From Prevotella melaninogenica (GTDB taxonomy: Bacteria; Bacteroidota; Bacteroidia; Bacteroidales; Bacteroidaceae), in NCBI RefSeq assembly GCF_018127925.1, contig NZ_CP072347.1, positions 2,501 through 66,500 of the forward strand: a stretch of 64,000 nucleotides of DNA. The letters are read 5' to 3'. Positions 18,518-27,239 of the stretch are shown here, in pieces. Both the position numbers and the translations under genes were made by a program. The first letter of the stretch is position 1. Every line of letters starts with the position of its first letter. The notes beneath the pieces were generated by a model. It saw only the letters and a program-made list of their open reading frames with translations. It made no database searches and was not told the origin of the DNA.

Positions 18518-18850
18518 AAGCTTTCTCCTTTAATATTCAATACAAAAATACGGTTTTTCCTACCACTAACAGACGAAACAGAACCTATATTTCACACTCT
18601 TTAATACTGATAACTCAAATATTGCGCACATTGCTTTCCCTATGTGCAATAAATCAAAAGATAAAATATAATCGAATAAAAAGAATACTCTATCATTCAT
18701 TCCGTCAAACTTTAACACTATTTTAACTTTTAAAGAAGCAAGTTATTTCAACTTTTGATTTTATAAAGCAGATTAGACATAAATTCAAGCAACAACTTAA
18801 AAATGAAAATGATTTAGTAAATTTGCAGTATTAACTAAAAAGGAATAAAT
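18518..18850. other. Divergent promoter region of aroB and the NigD-like operon
   Basis: AT-rich intergenic stretch of 333 bp. It contains TATTTTTG for aroB (complement 18543-18550) and TAAATTTG at 18818-18825 for the NigD-like gene (25 nt before its ATG). I see no repeat or RNA structure in it. Confidence 0.6.
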
Positions 18851-19534
18851 ATGAAAAAGAATCCATTATTTTATATTGTCCTCATCCTTGGAATAGTGTT
18901 AGGTACATTCTCTTTGCAATCTTGTTTAAACGATGACGATACTGATTATCCTACCAATATTCCCAATGCACTTGTGACAATCAAGACAAATAGTTCCACA
19001 GGACAGGTCTACTTCCAGTTAAATGATGAGACCACAATTCTTCCTACGAACATGAAGACTTCTCCTTATGGTAAAAAGGAACTACGAGCACTTACGAACA
19101 TCAAAGTTCAGGACGGAAAGACTGAAGGATACTCAAAGAGTGCATATGTAAACCGGCTCGACACTATACTTACCAAGAATATGGCACCAACTCTTGGTAA
19201 ACAAAACGAAACAGTATATGGAAAAGACCCTGTAGAAATAGTCAAAGACTGGACAACTGTTGTAGAGGACGGATACCTGACTTTACGCTTCAGAACTTAC
19301 TTCGGTAATGGAAAAACACATGTGGTGAATCTCGTCAAAGGAGATAATCCATATGAAGTTGTACTCCATCATAATGCTTCTGGTGATACAAAGGGTTTGA
19401 TTCGTGACGGACTTGTAGCATTCAGACTTAGTGATCTTCCTGACACACAAGGGAAAACAGTGGACCTGACATTGAAGTGGCAATCATTCTCAGGCGTAAA
19501 AACAGTCAAATTCAAATACAAAAGCCGTAAATAG
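18851..19534 (+). CDS. NigD-like lipoprotein
   Basis: A 227-residue lipoprotein with lipobox LQSC (Cys25, followed by LNDDD). The body has the NigD-like layout: an N-terminal strand region with PNALVTIKTN and FYFQLNDETTILP-like VYFQLNDETTILPTN, and a C-terminal beta domain. The founding NigD lies in a Prevotella bacteriocin locus, but most homologues are not bacteriocin-related. It heads a three-gene operon with an ECF-type sigma factor (26-base gap) and a membrane/beta-barrel protein, so it may be the envelope sensor or an immunity-like partner of that regulatory pair (inference). Confidence 0.75.
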   Translation: MKKNPLFYIVLILGIVLGTFSLQSCLNDDDTDYPTNIPNALVTIKTNSSTGQVYFQLNDETTILPTNMKTSPYGKKELRALTNIKVQDGKTEGYSKSAYVNRLDTILTKNMAPTLGKQNETVYGKDPVEIVKDWTTVVEDGYLTLRFRTYFGNGKTHVVNLVKGDNPYEVVLHHNASGDTKGLIRDGLVAFRLSDLPDTQGKTVDLTLKWQSFSGVKTVKFKYKSRK

Positions 19535-19560
19535 TATAGAGGAAAATCCACTGCTTGTCA

Positions 19561-20118
19561 ATGGGATTATTTGGGAATAATAGAGAACAGTATATTATAA
19601 GCCTTTTTGAAAAAGGTGATGCGCTCGCCATGGATAAACTCTATGGCGAGTATGCTGATTATTTAGCAAAAGTGTGTTCGAGGTATATTGGAAACCAAGA
19701 AGATAGACATGATGTTTTACAAGAGGCTTTCATCAGAATATTCACTAAGATACATACTTTTGAATATCGAGGGAAGGGGTCATTAAAGGCTTGGCTCACA
19801 AAGATTGTAATCAACGAATCTCTTCACTTTCTCAGGGACAATGACCCGGCTATTTTTATAGACAAGGCAACTGACATACCTGATTGTAGTACTGAGAACC
19901 CTGATATTGACAGTATGTCGATAACACAGATAACAGAGACAATACTTAAACTACCACCAGGCTACAGAGCTGTCTTCAACCTATATGTGGTAGAAGGCAA
20001 AAGCCACAAGGAGATAGCAGAAATACTCAACATAAAACCAGACACATCTGCATCACAATTCCACAAAGCAAGGAATATGCTTGCAAAGATGCTGAAAGCG
20101 CAAAACAAACTGAATTAA
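19561..20118 (+). CDS. RNA polymerase sigma factor, sigma-70 ECF-like
   Basis: 185 residues. Region 2 is at about 22-90 (YGEYADYLAKVCSRYIGNQE, DVLQEAFIRIF, LKAWLTKIVINESLHFLR) and region 4 at about 125-180 (LPPGYRAVFNLYVVEGKSHK, EIAEILNIKPDTSASQ), with no region 1 or 3, as in ECF sigma factors. I chose ATG 19561; a TTG two codons upstream is the alternative. The next gene begins 4 bases after its stop and encodes a protein with an anti-sigma-like N-terminus, so the two probably form a regulatory pair controlling envelope genes. Confidence 0.88.
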   Translation: MGLFGNNREQYIISLFEKGDALAMDKLYGEYADYLAKVCSRYIGNQEDRHDVLQEAFIRIFTKIHTFEYRGKGSLKAWLTKIVINESLHFLRDNDPAIFIDKATDIPDCSTENPDIDSMSITQITETILKLPPGYRAVFNLYVVEGKSHKEIAEILNIKPDTSASQFHKARNMLAKMLKAQNKLN

Positions 20119-20122
20119 AAGT

Positions 20123-21397
20123 ATGAAAGAAGATTGGCTTGACACATTGCGTACACGCATTCAGAATGAATGTGATGTAAAGGCACCAGATGGTCTTCTC
20201 AATGATATCAAACAGGAGATGAACCGTCGTGGAGTTACTCCTATACGCTCTACTCGGCAGAAGGCAAGCGTAGTACCTTTGTGGACCTACCGTGCTGTCT
20301 CTGCTGCAGCTATAATAGGTATCGGAATTTTTCTAAGTCACTTGCTTTTTGACCACACATCTCTCCCGAAGCAGTGCGCAATGATTATAAACAATAAGAT
20401 AAAGAACACTCTGCCTTCTCAAACCACAATTACAACTCCAGAGAACTATGTAACAAACTCCGTAAAGCTGGCTATCGCTACCCATCAAAGTATACAGAAT
20501 CCACTTGTTGACAACAACTTGTCTGGTAATACAGTCTACAATAAAGAAGAAGAAAAAGAAACGACTACAGATAATAATAATGTCACAGAAACTCAAGAAA
20601 CAACCAATAATACAAGACAAGACAAGATAGAAAATGTTGATAAACAACAGACTACAAAACCACAGTCGTGGGGGAATTCGGAAAGAATCTACGCAACAAA
20701 TGCGAAGAAGAATGACCCATCATCTCGCTTCTGCATAGGGACTTCCTATAATTATGGTACAGGAACTTCCCATAATTCTGACAAGATTCTATTGCCAGTA
20801 GCAAACCCTTATGGTGACTATGACCCAGAATTCTCTGGAAGAAACATACAAGACAGCCCAATAGGTACAAAAGATAGAAGAACGGGGACTAAACACCACC
20901 AACCAATAAAGTTAGGTGTTTCCATAAGGTATAATATCAACAATCGATGGAGCATACAGACAGGTCTCAATTACAGCCGACTTGCTTCCGACTTCTCTTA
21001 TGAAAAGAGAGGAACAGAATATGCCGTAGAACAAAAACTGCAATACGTCGGCATACCTGTAAATGCAAGTTACAGTTTCATCAAGACCAAAAGGTTAAAT
21101 GTTTATGCGACTACAGGTGCTGAAATAGAGAAACTCGTGAAAGGTGAAGCCAACTTATCTGCCGAAGCCACGTCACAAATAACTCCGACACATACAACTA
21201 TTAAAGAGGGTAGACCAGTATTCTCAACTGCTCTTTCCATTGGAGGAGAATTCAGAATTAGCAAAGATGTTAGTGCATATATTGAGCCCGGAATAAGCCA
21301 TCACTTCAATAATGGGAGCAACGTTGAGAATATTTACAAGGACAAGCCTACCAACTTCAATCTTAATATGGGTGTCAGAATCAACTTAAACAAGTAG
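20123..21397 (+). CDS. Anti-sigma-like protein with inner-membrane helix and C-terminal outer-membrane beta-barrel domain
   Basis: 424 residues. The first 50 are charged and cytoplasm-like (MKEDWLDTLRTRIQNECDVK), residues about 55-75 form one membrane helix (YRAVSAAAIIGIGIFLSHLL), about 80-255 are a Thr/Asn/Gln-rich linker, and about 260-424 resemble a PorT-type outer-membrane beta-barrel (IKLGVSIRYNINNRWSIQTG, then alternating strands to FNLNMGVRINLNK). It directly follows the sigma gene, which suggests anti-sigma control. A cytoplasmic end, an inner-membrane helix and a barrel in one chain would span the envelope, which is odd; the barrel-like part might instead stay periplasmic. Confidence 0.65.
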   Translation: MKEDWLDTLRTRIQNECDVKAPDGLLNDIKQEMNRRGVTPIRSTRQKASVVPLWTYRAVSAAAIIGIGIFLSHLLFDHTSLPKQCAMIINNKIKNTLPSQTTITTPENYVTNSVKLAIATHQSIQNPLVDNNLSGNTVYNKEEEKETTTDNNNVTETQETTNNTRQDKIENVDKQQTTKPQSWGNSERIYATNAKKNDPSSRFCIGTSYNYGTGTSHNSDKILLPVANPYGDYDPEFSGRNIQDSPIGTKDRRTGTKHHQPIKLGVSIRYNINNRWSIQTGLNYSRLASDFSYEKRGTEYAVEQKLQYVGIPVNASYSFIKTKRLNVYATTGAEIEKLVKGEANLSAEATSQITPTHTTIKEGRPVFSTALSIGGEFRISKDVSAYIEPGISHHFNNGSNVENIYKDKPTNFNLNMGVRINLNK

Positions 21398-21532
21398 GAA
21401 TAAAATAAGACTTAGTTCTAAAGTTTCCTACAAGCACCCATATTCTCATCTTTAAATAAAAATCTATTTGCCTATTAAACTTTTTGAAATTCTTAGCGTC
21501 ATATATACCATTATGAATTAGAAAAGGTTATT

Positions 21533-24508
21533 ATGGCAAAAAGATTGTTGATTTTCGTTCTACTGCTGACCAGCGCTGTTGTGATGCTGGCACAGAACAG
21601 AACCATTACGGGTACGCTTTATGATACGGAACTAAAGGAGAAAGTGCCATTTGCTGTTGTTCAGCTGTTGAAGCAGGACAGCAGTTATGTTATTGGTGCT
21701 ACATCAGATGAAGCGGGAAACTTTAAGATTACAGCTCCAACAAACGGACGATTCATTTTGAAAGCGTCTTATGTAGGCTACAAGACTATTTTTCAGAACA
21801 TTACCATTGCCAATGAGCAGGATGTGGCAGTGGGTCAGTTAGACTTCCAAGTAGACTCACGCACTTTGAAAGAGGTGAAAGTTGTAGCAAGTGCTCCGAA
21901 AGTTGTCGTAAAAGCCGACACTTTCCAGTACAATGCTTCGGCTTATCGCGTGCCAGAAGGTTCGACAATTGAAGCCCTTGTAAAGAGATTACCTGGTGCG
22001 GAAGTGTCGAGTGATGGAACCATTAAGATTAATGGAAAGGAAGTTAAGAAGATACTTGTTGATGGAAAGGAGTTCATGGTGGGCGACACCAAAACCGCTA
22101 TGAAGAACCTCCCAACCTCTATCGTACAAACTATTAAGGCTTACGATCAAAAGAGTGACTTGAGTCGTGTGACTGGTATCGATGATGGTAACGAGTCTAC
22201 TGTTCTCGACTTTGGTATCAAAGCGGGAATGAACAAGGGTTTATTCTCTAATATTGACCTCGGTATCGGTACGCATAACCGCTATTCAGAGAAGGCGATG
22301 GGCGCTTATTTCAATAATAAGTTCCGTATAATGGGCTTTGCATCAGCCAATAATGTCAACGACATGGGCTTCGGTGGTGGTCCACGTGGCGGTTTCGGTG
22401 GCGTAAGACAGGGATTGAATGCGACCAAGATGGTGGGTCTGAACATGAATTATGACAATGGAAACACCCTGCAGTGGGATGGTAGTGTGCGTTGGAACCA
22501 CTCTAATGGCGACTTAAACACACGTGTATCAAGTGAGAACTTCGTAGCAAGTCAGGGCTCATTTGCCAACCGTCTTTCACAAGAATACACCAGAACGAAC
22601 TCTTGGGACGGCCGTTTCCGCTTGGAGTGGCGACCTGACTCTGTATGGAATATTATGTTCCGACCAAACTTCAGACTCACTAAGAACGACGGACAGGTGG
22701 TTAGTTCTTCTGCTGCCTATAACGCTGACCCATACGAAACAGTGGATGATCCATTGTCAGCAGCCTCTATCGCACAGCTGAAAGCATTGGGAACGATGGT
22801 GAATACACAGCGTAATATGACCATAAGCTATGGCAATACAACCGCTTTGGGTGCTATGCTGCAGGTGAATCGCAAGCTCTCAAGCAACGGAAGAAACGTT
22901 ACTTTGCGCGTAGATGGTAACTATAGTGATTCGGATTCAAAGACCTTCTCAACGCAAGATATTCAGTATTTCCAGTTGCAAGATGCACTCGGAAACGACT
23001 CTACTTATCGTGCCTATCGTTACAACCTTATGCCAACAAAGAGTTGGGACTATGCCCTACAGGCAACTTATAGCGAGCCAATAGCCCGCAAGACTTACCT
23101 GCAGTTCAGCTATCAATTTAAGTATGGCTTCTCAAAGAGCGACCGTGACACCTACGATCTCTCTACTATGCCATCAGGAACATTCGGTAGTCTGCAACCA
23201 GCTTACCGTTCATGGGACAATTATCTCGGACTGCTGACCAATCCTTTGGCAAGCTATCTCGATGATAACTTGAGCCGTTACTCTGAGTATCGCACATATA
23301 CACACGACATGCAGGTAATGATGCGAATGATTCGTGACAAGTGGAAAATGAACGTGGGTGTGATGCTCCAGCCACAGCATTCTACCTATATGCAGGATTA
23401 CCTTGGTGTACACGTTGACACAGCACGCACAGTATTCAACTGGGGTCCTACTTTCGACTTCCGTTACAAGTTCAGTGAGCAGAGCAATCTGCGTATCAAT
23501 TATAAGGGTACGATCACTCAACCTACAATGAGTCAGCTGCTGAGCATCGTCGACAACACTGACCCACAGAATATTTCTATTGGTAACCCTGGTTTGAAAC
23601 CAGCCTTCACCAATAACTTCCGCTTGTTCTATAACACGTACAAGCAGAGTCATTCACAGGCGCTGATGACCTTTGCGAACTTCTCAACGACACGAAATGC
23701 AATTGGCAACAGTGTGACCTACGATGCGATTACAGGTGCTCGTACGATTCAGCCAGTGAACGTAAATGGTAACTGGGATGCTGATGCTGGATTGATGTAT
23801 AACACAAGTATCGACTCTGCTGGCGTATGGAATCTCCACACCTTTACGCGTGCTAACTTCAATCGTTACGTCAGCTATCTGCAGCTTAACAGAACAAGCA
23901 ACTTAGAGAAGAATATAACGAAGTCATTGACCTTAGGTGAACGACTTGCTGCCAGCTATCGCACCTCTTGGTTAGAATTGGAGTTAGACGGTTCAGTAGA
24001 TTATACGAACACGAAGAATAATCTTCAGAGTATGAGCAATCTACGTACATGGCAGTTTGCATACGGTGGTACGTTGAGTCTTAACCTCCCTTGGAACATG
24101 AGTATCTCGACCGACCTTCACCAGAACAGTCGTCGTGGATATAGCGATGCTTCATTGAACACCAATGAGTTGCTTTGGAATGCGCAAATTTCACAGAGTA
24201 TGTTGAAAGGCAATGCACTGACCTTCAGTTTGCAGTTCTATGACATCTTACGTCAGCAGAGCAACCTCTCACGTGTCATCAACTCTATGAGCCGTACAGA
24301 TACTGAATACAATAGTATTAACAGCTATATCATGCTGCGTGCTACCTACCGTCTGAACCTCTTTGGTGGTAAGAACGCTATGCCTAAACCAAAGGATAGT
24401 CCTGACTTCGACCGTAATGGTCCCGGTATGGGTCCACGTGAAGGTGGAAAGAAAGGCTTTGGCGGTGATCGTCCTTCAGGTGGTCCACCAATGGGCGGTG
24501 GATTCTAA
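21533..24508 (+). CDS. TonB-dependent-receptor-like outer membrane beta-barrel protein
   Basis: A 991-residue outer-membrane protein. Signal peptide about 1-20 (MAKRLLIFVLLLTSAVVMLA), carboxypeptidase-regulatory-like domain about 22-110 (TITGTLYDTELKEKVPFAVV), plug-like region about 120-230 (EALVKRLPGAEVSSDGTIKI) and a large C-terminal barrel of the OMP_b-brl family. These proteins resemble TonB receptors but often lack a SusD partner, as here. Gly-rich stretches occur at about 282-295 (MGFGGGPRGGFGGVR) and in the tail (RPSGGPPMGGGF), which may be surface-exposed. Ligand unknown. C-rich inverted repeats follow the stop. Confidence 0.85.
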   Translation: MAKRLLIFVLLLTSAVVMLAQNRTITGTLYDTELKEKVPFAVVQLLKQDSSYVIGATSDEAGNFKITAPTNGRFILKASYVGYKTIFQNITIANEQDVAVGQLDFQVDSRTLKEVKVVASAPKVVVKADTFQYNASAYRVPEGSTIEALVKRLPGAEVSSDGTIKINGKEVKKILVDGKEFMVGDTKTAMKNLPTSIVQTIKAYDQKSDLSRVTGIDDGNESTVLDFGIKAGMNKGLFSNIDLGIGTHNRYSEKAMGAYFNNKFRIMGFASANNVNDMGFGGGPRGGFGGVRQGLNATKMVGLNMNYDNGNTLQWDGSVRWNHSNGDLNTRVSSENFVASQGSFANRLSQEYTRTNSWDGRFRLEWRPDSVWNIMFRPNFRLTKNDGQVVSSSAAYNADPYETVDDPLSAASIAQLKALGTMVNTQRNMTISYGNTTALGAMLQVNRKLSSNGRNVTLRVDGNYSDSDSKTFSTQDIQYFQLQDALGNDSTYRAYRYNLMPTKSWDYALQATYSEPIARKTYLQFSYQFKYGFSKSDRDTYDLSTMPSGTFGSLQPAYRSWDNYLGLLTNPLASYLDDNLSRYSEYRTYTHDMQVMMRMIRDKWKMNVGVMLQPQHSTYMQDYLGVHVDTARTVFNWGPTFDFRYKFSEQSNLRINYKGTITQPTMSQLLSIVDNTDPQNISIGNPGLKPAFTNNFRLFYNTYKQSHSQALMTFANFSTTRNAIGNSVTYDAITGARTIQPVNVNGNWDADAGLMYNTSIDSAGVWNLHTFTRANFNRYVSYLQLNRTSNLEKNITKSLTLGERLAASYRTSWLELELDGSVDYTNTKNNLQSMSNLRTWQFAYGGTLSLNLPWNMSISTDLHQNSRRGYSDASLNTNELLWNAQISQSMLKGNALTFSLQFYDILRQQSNLSRVINSMSRTDTEYNSINSYIMLRATYRLNLFGGKNAMPKPKDSPDFDRNGPGMGPREGGKKGFGGDRPSGGPPMGGGF

Positions 24509-24512
24509 TAAA

Positions 24513-24712
24513 GCCTCACCCCCAGCCCCTCTCCGAATGGGAAGAAGAAGCCTCACCCCCAACCCCTCTCCGAAAGGAGAGGGGAGTGATTACCGTGACA
24601 CCCCTATAGAAGATGCTAAAAGGTATAATATTAATCTATAATACCAATCAATCTTGTAGGGTATATCGGTGACTACTCCCCTCTCCATTCGGAGAGGGGT
24701 TGGGGGTGAGGC
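24513..24712. repeat. C-rich palindromic repeats, three units with an inverted pair
   Basis: Two units in one orientation (from 24513, GCCTCACCCCCAGCCCCTCT, and 24550-24587) and one in the opposite orientation (24674-24712, ending GGGGTTGGGGGTGAGGC). The second and third units are inverse complements over about 38 bp around a loop of about 85 nt, and each unit also has its own hairpin. It lies between the barrel-protein stop and the esterase promoter and may end transcription of the former. Confidence 0.8.
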
Positions 24713-24720
24713 TGCAACTC

Positions 24721-24751
24721 TTGCACAGTTCTCTAAAAATGCTTACCTTTG
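24721..24751 (+). promoter_or_regulatory. Promoter of the secreted esterase gene
   Basis: TTGC (24721-24724) and TACCTTTG (24744-24751) with a 19-bp spacer match the Bacteroides promoter consensus; the start codon is about 70 nt downstream. Confidence 0.7.
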
Positions 24752-24821
24752 TCTACAAATCTAAATAATACAAGGGGTTAAGCCCAAATAAACAAATACA
24801 TTGAAAGGACAAAGACAGACA

Positions 24822-26237
24822 ATGAAGCATATCAATAACTTTATCGTAGCTGTGGGCTTGACGCTCGCACTCTCTGCTATCACTAACAACGTGTACGCAC
24901 AGGGAAGTAATATGCAGGAGAAAGTGAAAAACTACTTCCTTCAAACGCTTAAAAAGAAGCAGAATGAAGAACAGAAAAGCAAGGATGCCTTTCAACGTAA
25001 CAAGACTTATACGACGGATATACAGCAACTGATAAAGAACAAAGATATCGCTCAAAACCAAAAGATGGTGTGGGATGCATGGTGTGAGGCGAATCGCGAA
25101 CTAAATGAACAGAAGCTCGCAAAGCCTGAAGACTTGCAGAAAGGCATAAAAGCATCGTGGAATTTGCCTGAAACATTGGAAAAGAATGCCGTCATGCCTT
25201 ACTACTATGGTGTAAAGGGAAGCGCAGCAGGCAAGCTTCCGTTGTTCCTTTACCTGCATGGTTCTGGTCCAAAGGAACATGAATGGGCGACCGGACTTAT
25301 CTTAGGAAACAGATTCCAAGATGGCCCTTCTCTCTATTTCATTCCACAGATTCCTAATGAAGGCGACTACTATCGCTGGTGGCAAGTAGCTAAACAGTTT
25401 GCTTGGGAGAAGCTTATCCGACAAGCATTGGTCGAGGGTAATGTTGATGCTAACCGCCTCTACGTCTTCGGTATATCTGAAGGTGGCTATGGCAGTCAGC
25501 GTCTTGCCTCTTTCTATGCCGACTATTGGGCTGCAGCGGGTCCAATGGCTGGTGGCGAACCATTGAAAAATGCACCTGTAGAAAACTGTGCTAACATTGG
25601 TTTCTCATTTCTCACAGGGGCGGATGACACTGGTTTCTACCGTAATATTCTAACTCATTATACGCAGACTGCATTTGACTCTGCTCAGCTGGCACGACCG
25701 CTTGATGCCGACAAGCGTCCACTCTTTGTTCATCGCATCAACCTACTGCCTGGCATGCAGCATCATATTAAATACGACCTCACTACTCCATGGCTCAAGA
25801 ATTTCGTTCGTAATCCCTATCCAAAGACGGTTCTCTGGGAAGATTATGACATGGATGGGCGACATCGTTCGGGCTTCTACAACCTACAAGTGTTAGCCTC
25901 TCCATCGGAAAATCGCACCTACTATGATATGAATATTCACAACAATGTGGTGACGATTAATATCAAAGAGGTGGAATATACCGCTGTTGAACGAGACAAA
26001 CATTGGGGTATTGAAATGAGATTTAACCGCAGCTACACAGATGCAAAGGGTGGTAGACTACGTATTTATCTGAATAGCGAACTCATAGACATGAACAAGC
26101 CTGTGACAGTTATCGTCAACGGAAAAGAGCTCTATCGAAAGAATGTGAAGGCAAATCTCCAAGACATGATTAATAGCTGTACCGAGTATTTCGATCCTTA
26201 CAGAGTTTATCCAACTTCCATTGAGATTAATTATTAA
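24822..26237 (+). CDS. Secreted alpha/beta hydrolase (esterase-like)
   Basis: 471 residues from ATG 24822 (MKHINNFIVAVGLTLALSA). A signal peptide ends near NVYAQG. The hydrolase core has the oxyanion-region FLYLHGSGPKEHEWA, the nucleophile elbow GISEGGYG (G-x-S-x-G) and a likely catalytic His in PGMQHHIKYD. About 140 C-terminal residues (from TYYDMNIHNNVVTINIKEVE) form an extra beta-rich domain. The layout suggests a polysaccharide or polyester esterase acting in the periplasm or outside; substrate unknown. It stands alone; a 22-bp array and a foldback copy follow. Confidence 0.75.
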   Translation: MKHINNFIVAVGLTLALSAITNNVYAQGSNMQEKVKNYFLQTLKKKQNEEQKSKDAFQRNKTYTTDIQQLIKNKDIAQNQKMVWDAWCEANRELNEQKLAKPEDLQKGIKASWNLPETLEKNAVMPYYYGVKGSAAGKLPLFLYLHGSGPKEHEWATGLILGNRFQDGPSLYFIPQIPNEGDYYRWWQVAKQFAWEKLIRQALVEGNVDANRLYVFGISEGGYGSQRLASFYADYWAAAGPMAGGEPLKNAPVENCANIGFSFLTGADDTGFYRNILTHYTQTAFDSAQLARPLDADKRPLFVHRINLLPGMQHHIKYDLTTPWLKNFVRNPYPKTVLWEDYDMDGRHRSGFYNLQVLASPSENRTYYDMNIHNNVVTINIKEVEYTAVERDKHWGIEMRFNRSYTDAKGGRLRIYLNSELIDMNKPVTVIVNGKELYRKNVKANLQDMINSCTEYFDPYRVYPTSIEINY

Positions 26238-26305
26238 CTCAATGGGAGCTGGGGAAATCCCCCTTTACCCTTCATTTTGTAATAAAATTTCACTATCCCT
26301 ATTTC

Positions 26306-26410
26306 AAAAGATGCTCTTTTGGCTTCAAAAAGACGCCTAATTGGCTTCCAAGAGACGCCCTTTTGACCTCTTAAAGACGCCCTTTAAGAACCCAATTAAG
26401 CACCTTTTAT
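26306..26410. repeat. 22-bp-period array, locus 1
   Basis: Cores GATGC (26310), GACGC (26332), GACGC (26354), GACGC (26376) and the closing AAGCACC (26398) fall at exact 22-bp steps, each followed by CTTTT- or CTAATT-type bases and a variable spacer. The flank to about 26500 (TTTGTAACAGTCTGATTATA, then TTACAAAGGCT) also resembles the flank of locus 2. Confidence 0.85.
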
Positions 26411-26552
26411 CAACCAACTTTGTAACAGTCTGATTATAGGAAACTTACAAAGGCTGTAAAATACACGTTTTTCATACCGCTTTTAAGCCTTGGAAGCGGA
26501 ATTATTGTAAATAAATTTCACGCCACACTCTTTGATTTTTGGACATAATAAT

Positions 26553-26917
26553 GGTTCTTCCGAAATATGGGGTGATAAATTAAGCCTACTACATATAAAA
26601 GTCACACAGAGAGGGGGAGAACACGGAGGTGAAAGCAGACAATCTCACGGAGGTGCCGAAGGCACAAAGAGCAACAGAGCCGTAGTGTACGTGTTGCTGA
26701 TAACTTTAGTAATAATCTTGCAAACCACTGCTTTGTAATGAAGTAGACCAAAGTATTAATAAAACTCGCAGATATCCTCTGTTCCTCCACACACCAACGG
26801 TGCCTCTGTGCCTAACGATTACAACTATATAAAACCTCCGTGTTCTCCTTTGCTCTGTGTGACCTTTCTTCAAAGTTCTAATCTCAAATGGTATCACTCC
26901 AAATTGCTGAAGACCCA
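26553..26917. repeat. Foldback element, copy 2
   Basis: About 365 bp, GGTTCTTCCGAAATATGGGG to AATTGCTGAAGACCCA. It is close to copy 1 throughout, differing by scattered substitutions and one deletion in the middle. The halves are inverse complements. It lies about 145 bp after the 22-bp array. Confidence 0.85.
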
Positions 26918-26943
26918 TAATAATAGCATAATGAGCTAAACAT

Positions 26944-27070
26944 AACCCTGTTACTTTAAAGTGAAATACTATGTTATTATGTCTTTTATTACCCTGTTAC
27001 CATGTCTTGAATCCCCTGTTACCATGTCTCTTGGTACTCTGTTACCATGTCTTCCATTACCCTGTCTCCA
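26944..27070. repeat. Tandem array of 22-23 bp CTGTTACCATGTCT units
   Basis: About six units (starts near 26948, 26971, 26994, 27016, 27039 and 27062) sharing CTGTTACCATGTCT with variable 8-9 bp tails. From 27097 to 27170 there is an inverted pair GTTGACAAGTTAATT / AATTAACTTGTCAAC. I see no gene in 26238-27239. Confidence 0.75.
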
Positions 27071-27239
27071 TCAAGGAATGCAAAACCACAAAAAAAGAGT
27101 TGACAAGTTAATTATCCCAAGGAGCCATACCCCTCAAAACAATTAACTTGTCAACTCGTTTACTTGTGTACTCTGTCTACATAAAAAGACTCGTCCACTT
27201 AAAAAGAGTCGCCCTCTTAAAGCCTTCTCAAACCTTTCA

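Noticed and set aside
22563-22781. ORFs inside the outer-membrane protein gene, and similar shadows elsewhere (for example 58259-59017 minus)
   Set aside because: They overlap clear protein families in another frame and have no recognisable domain.
26306-26410. CRISPR-like array
   Set aside because: Period is only 22 bp, cores are 5-7 bp, units are few and no cas genes are near; not a CRISPR array.
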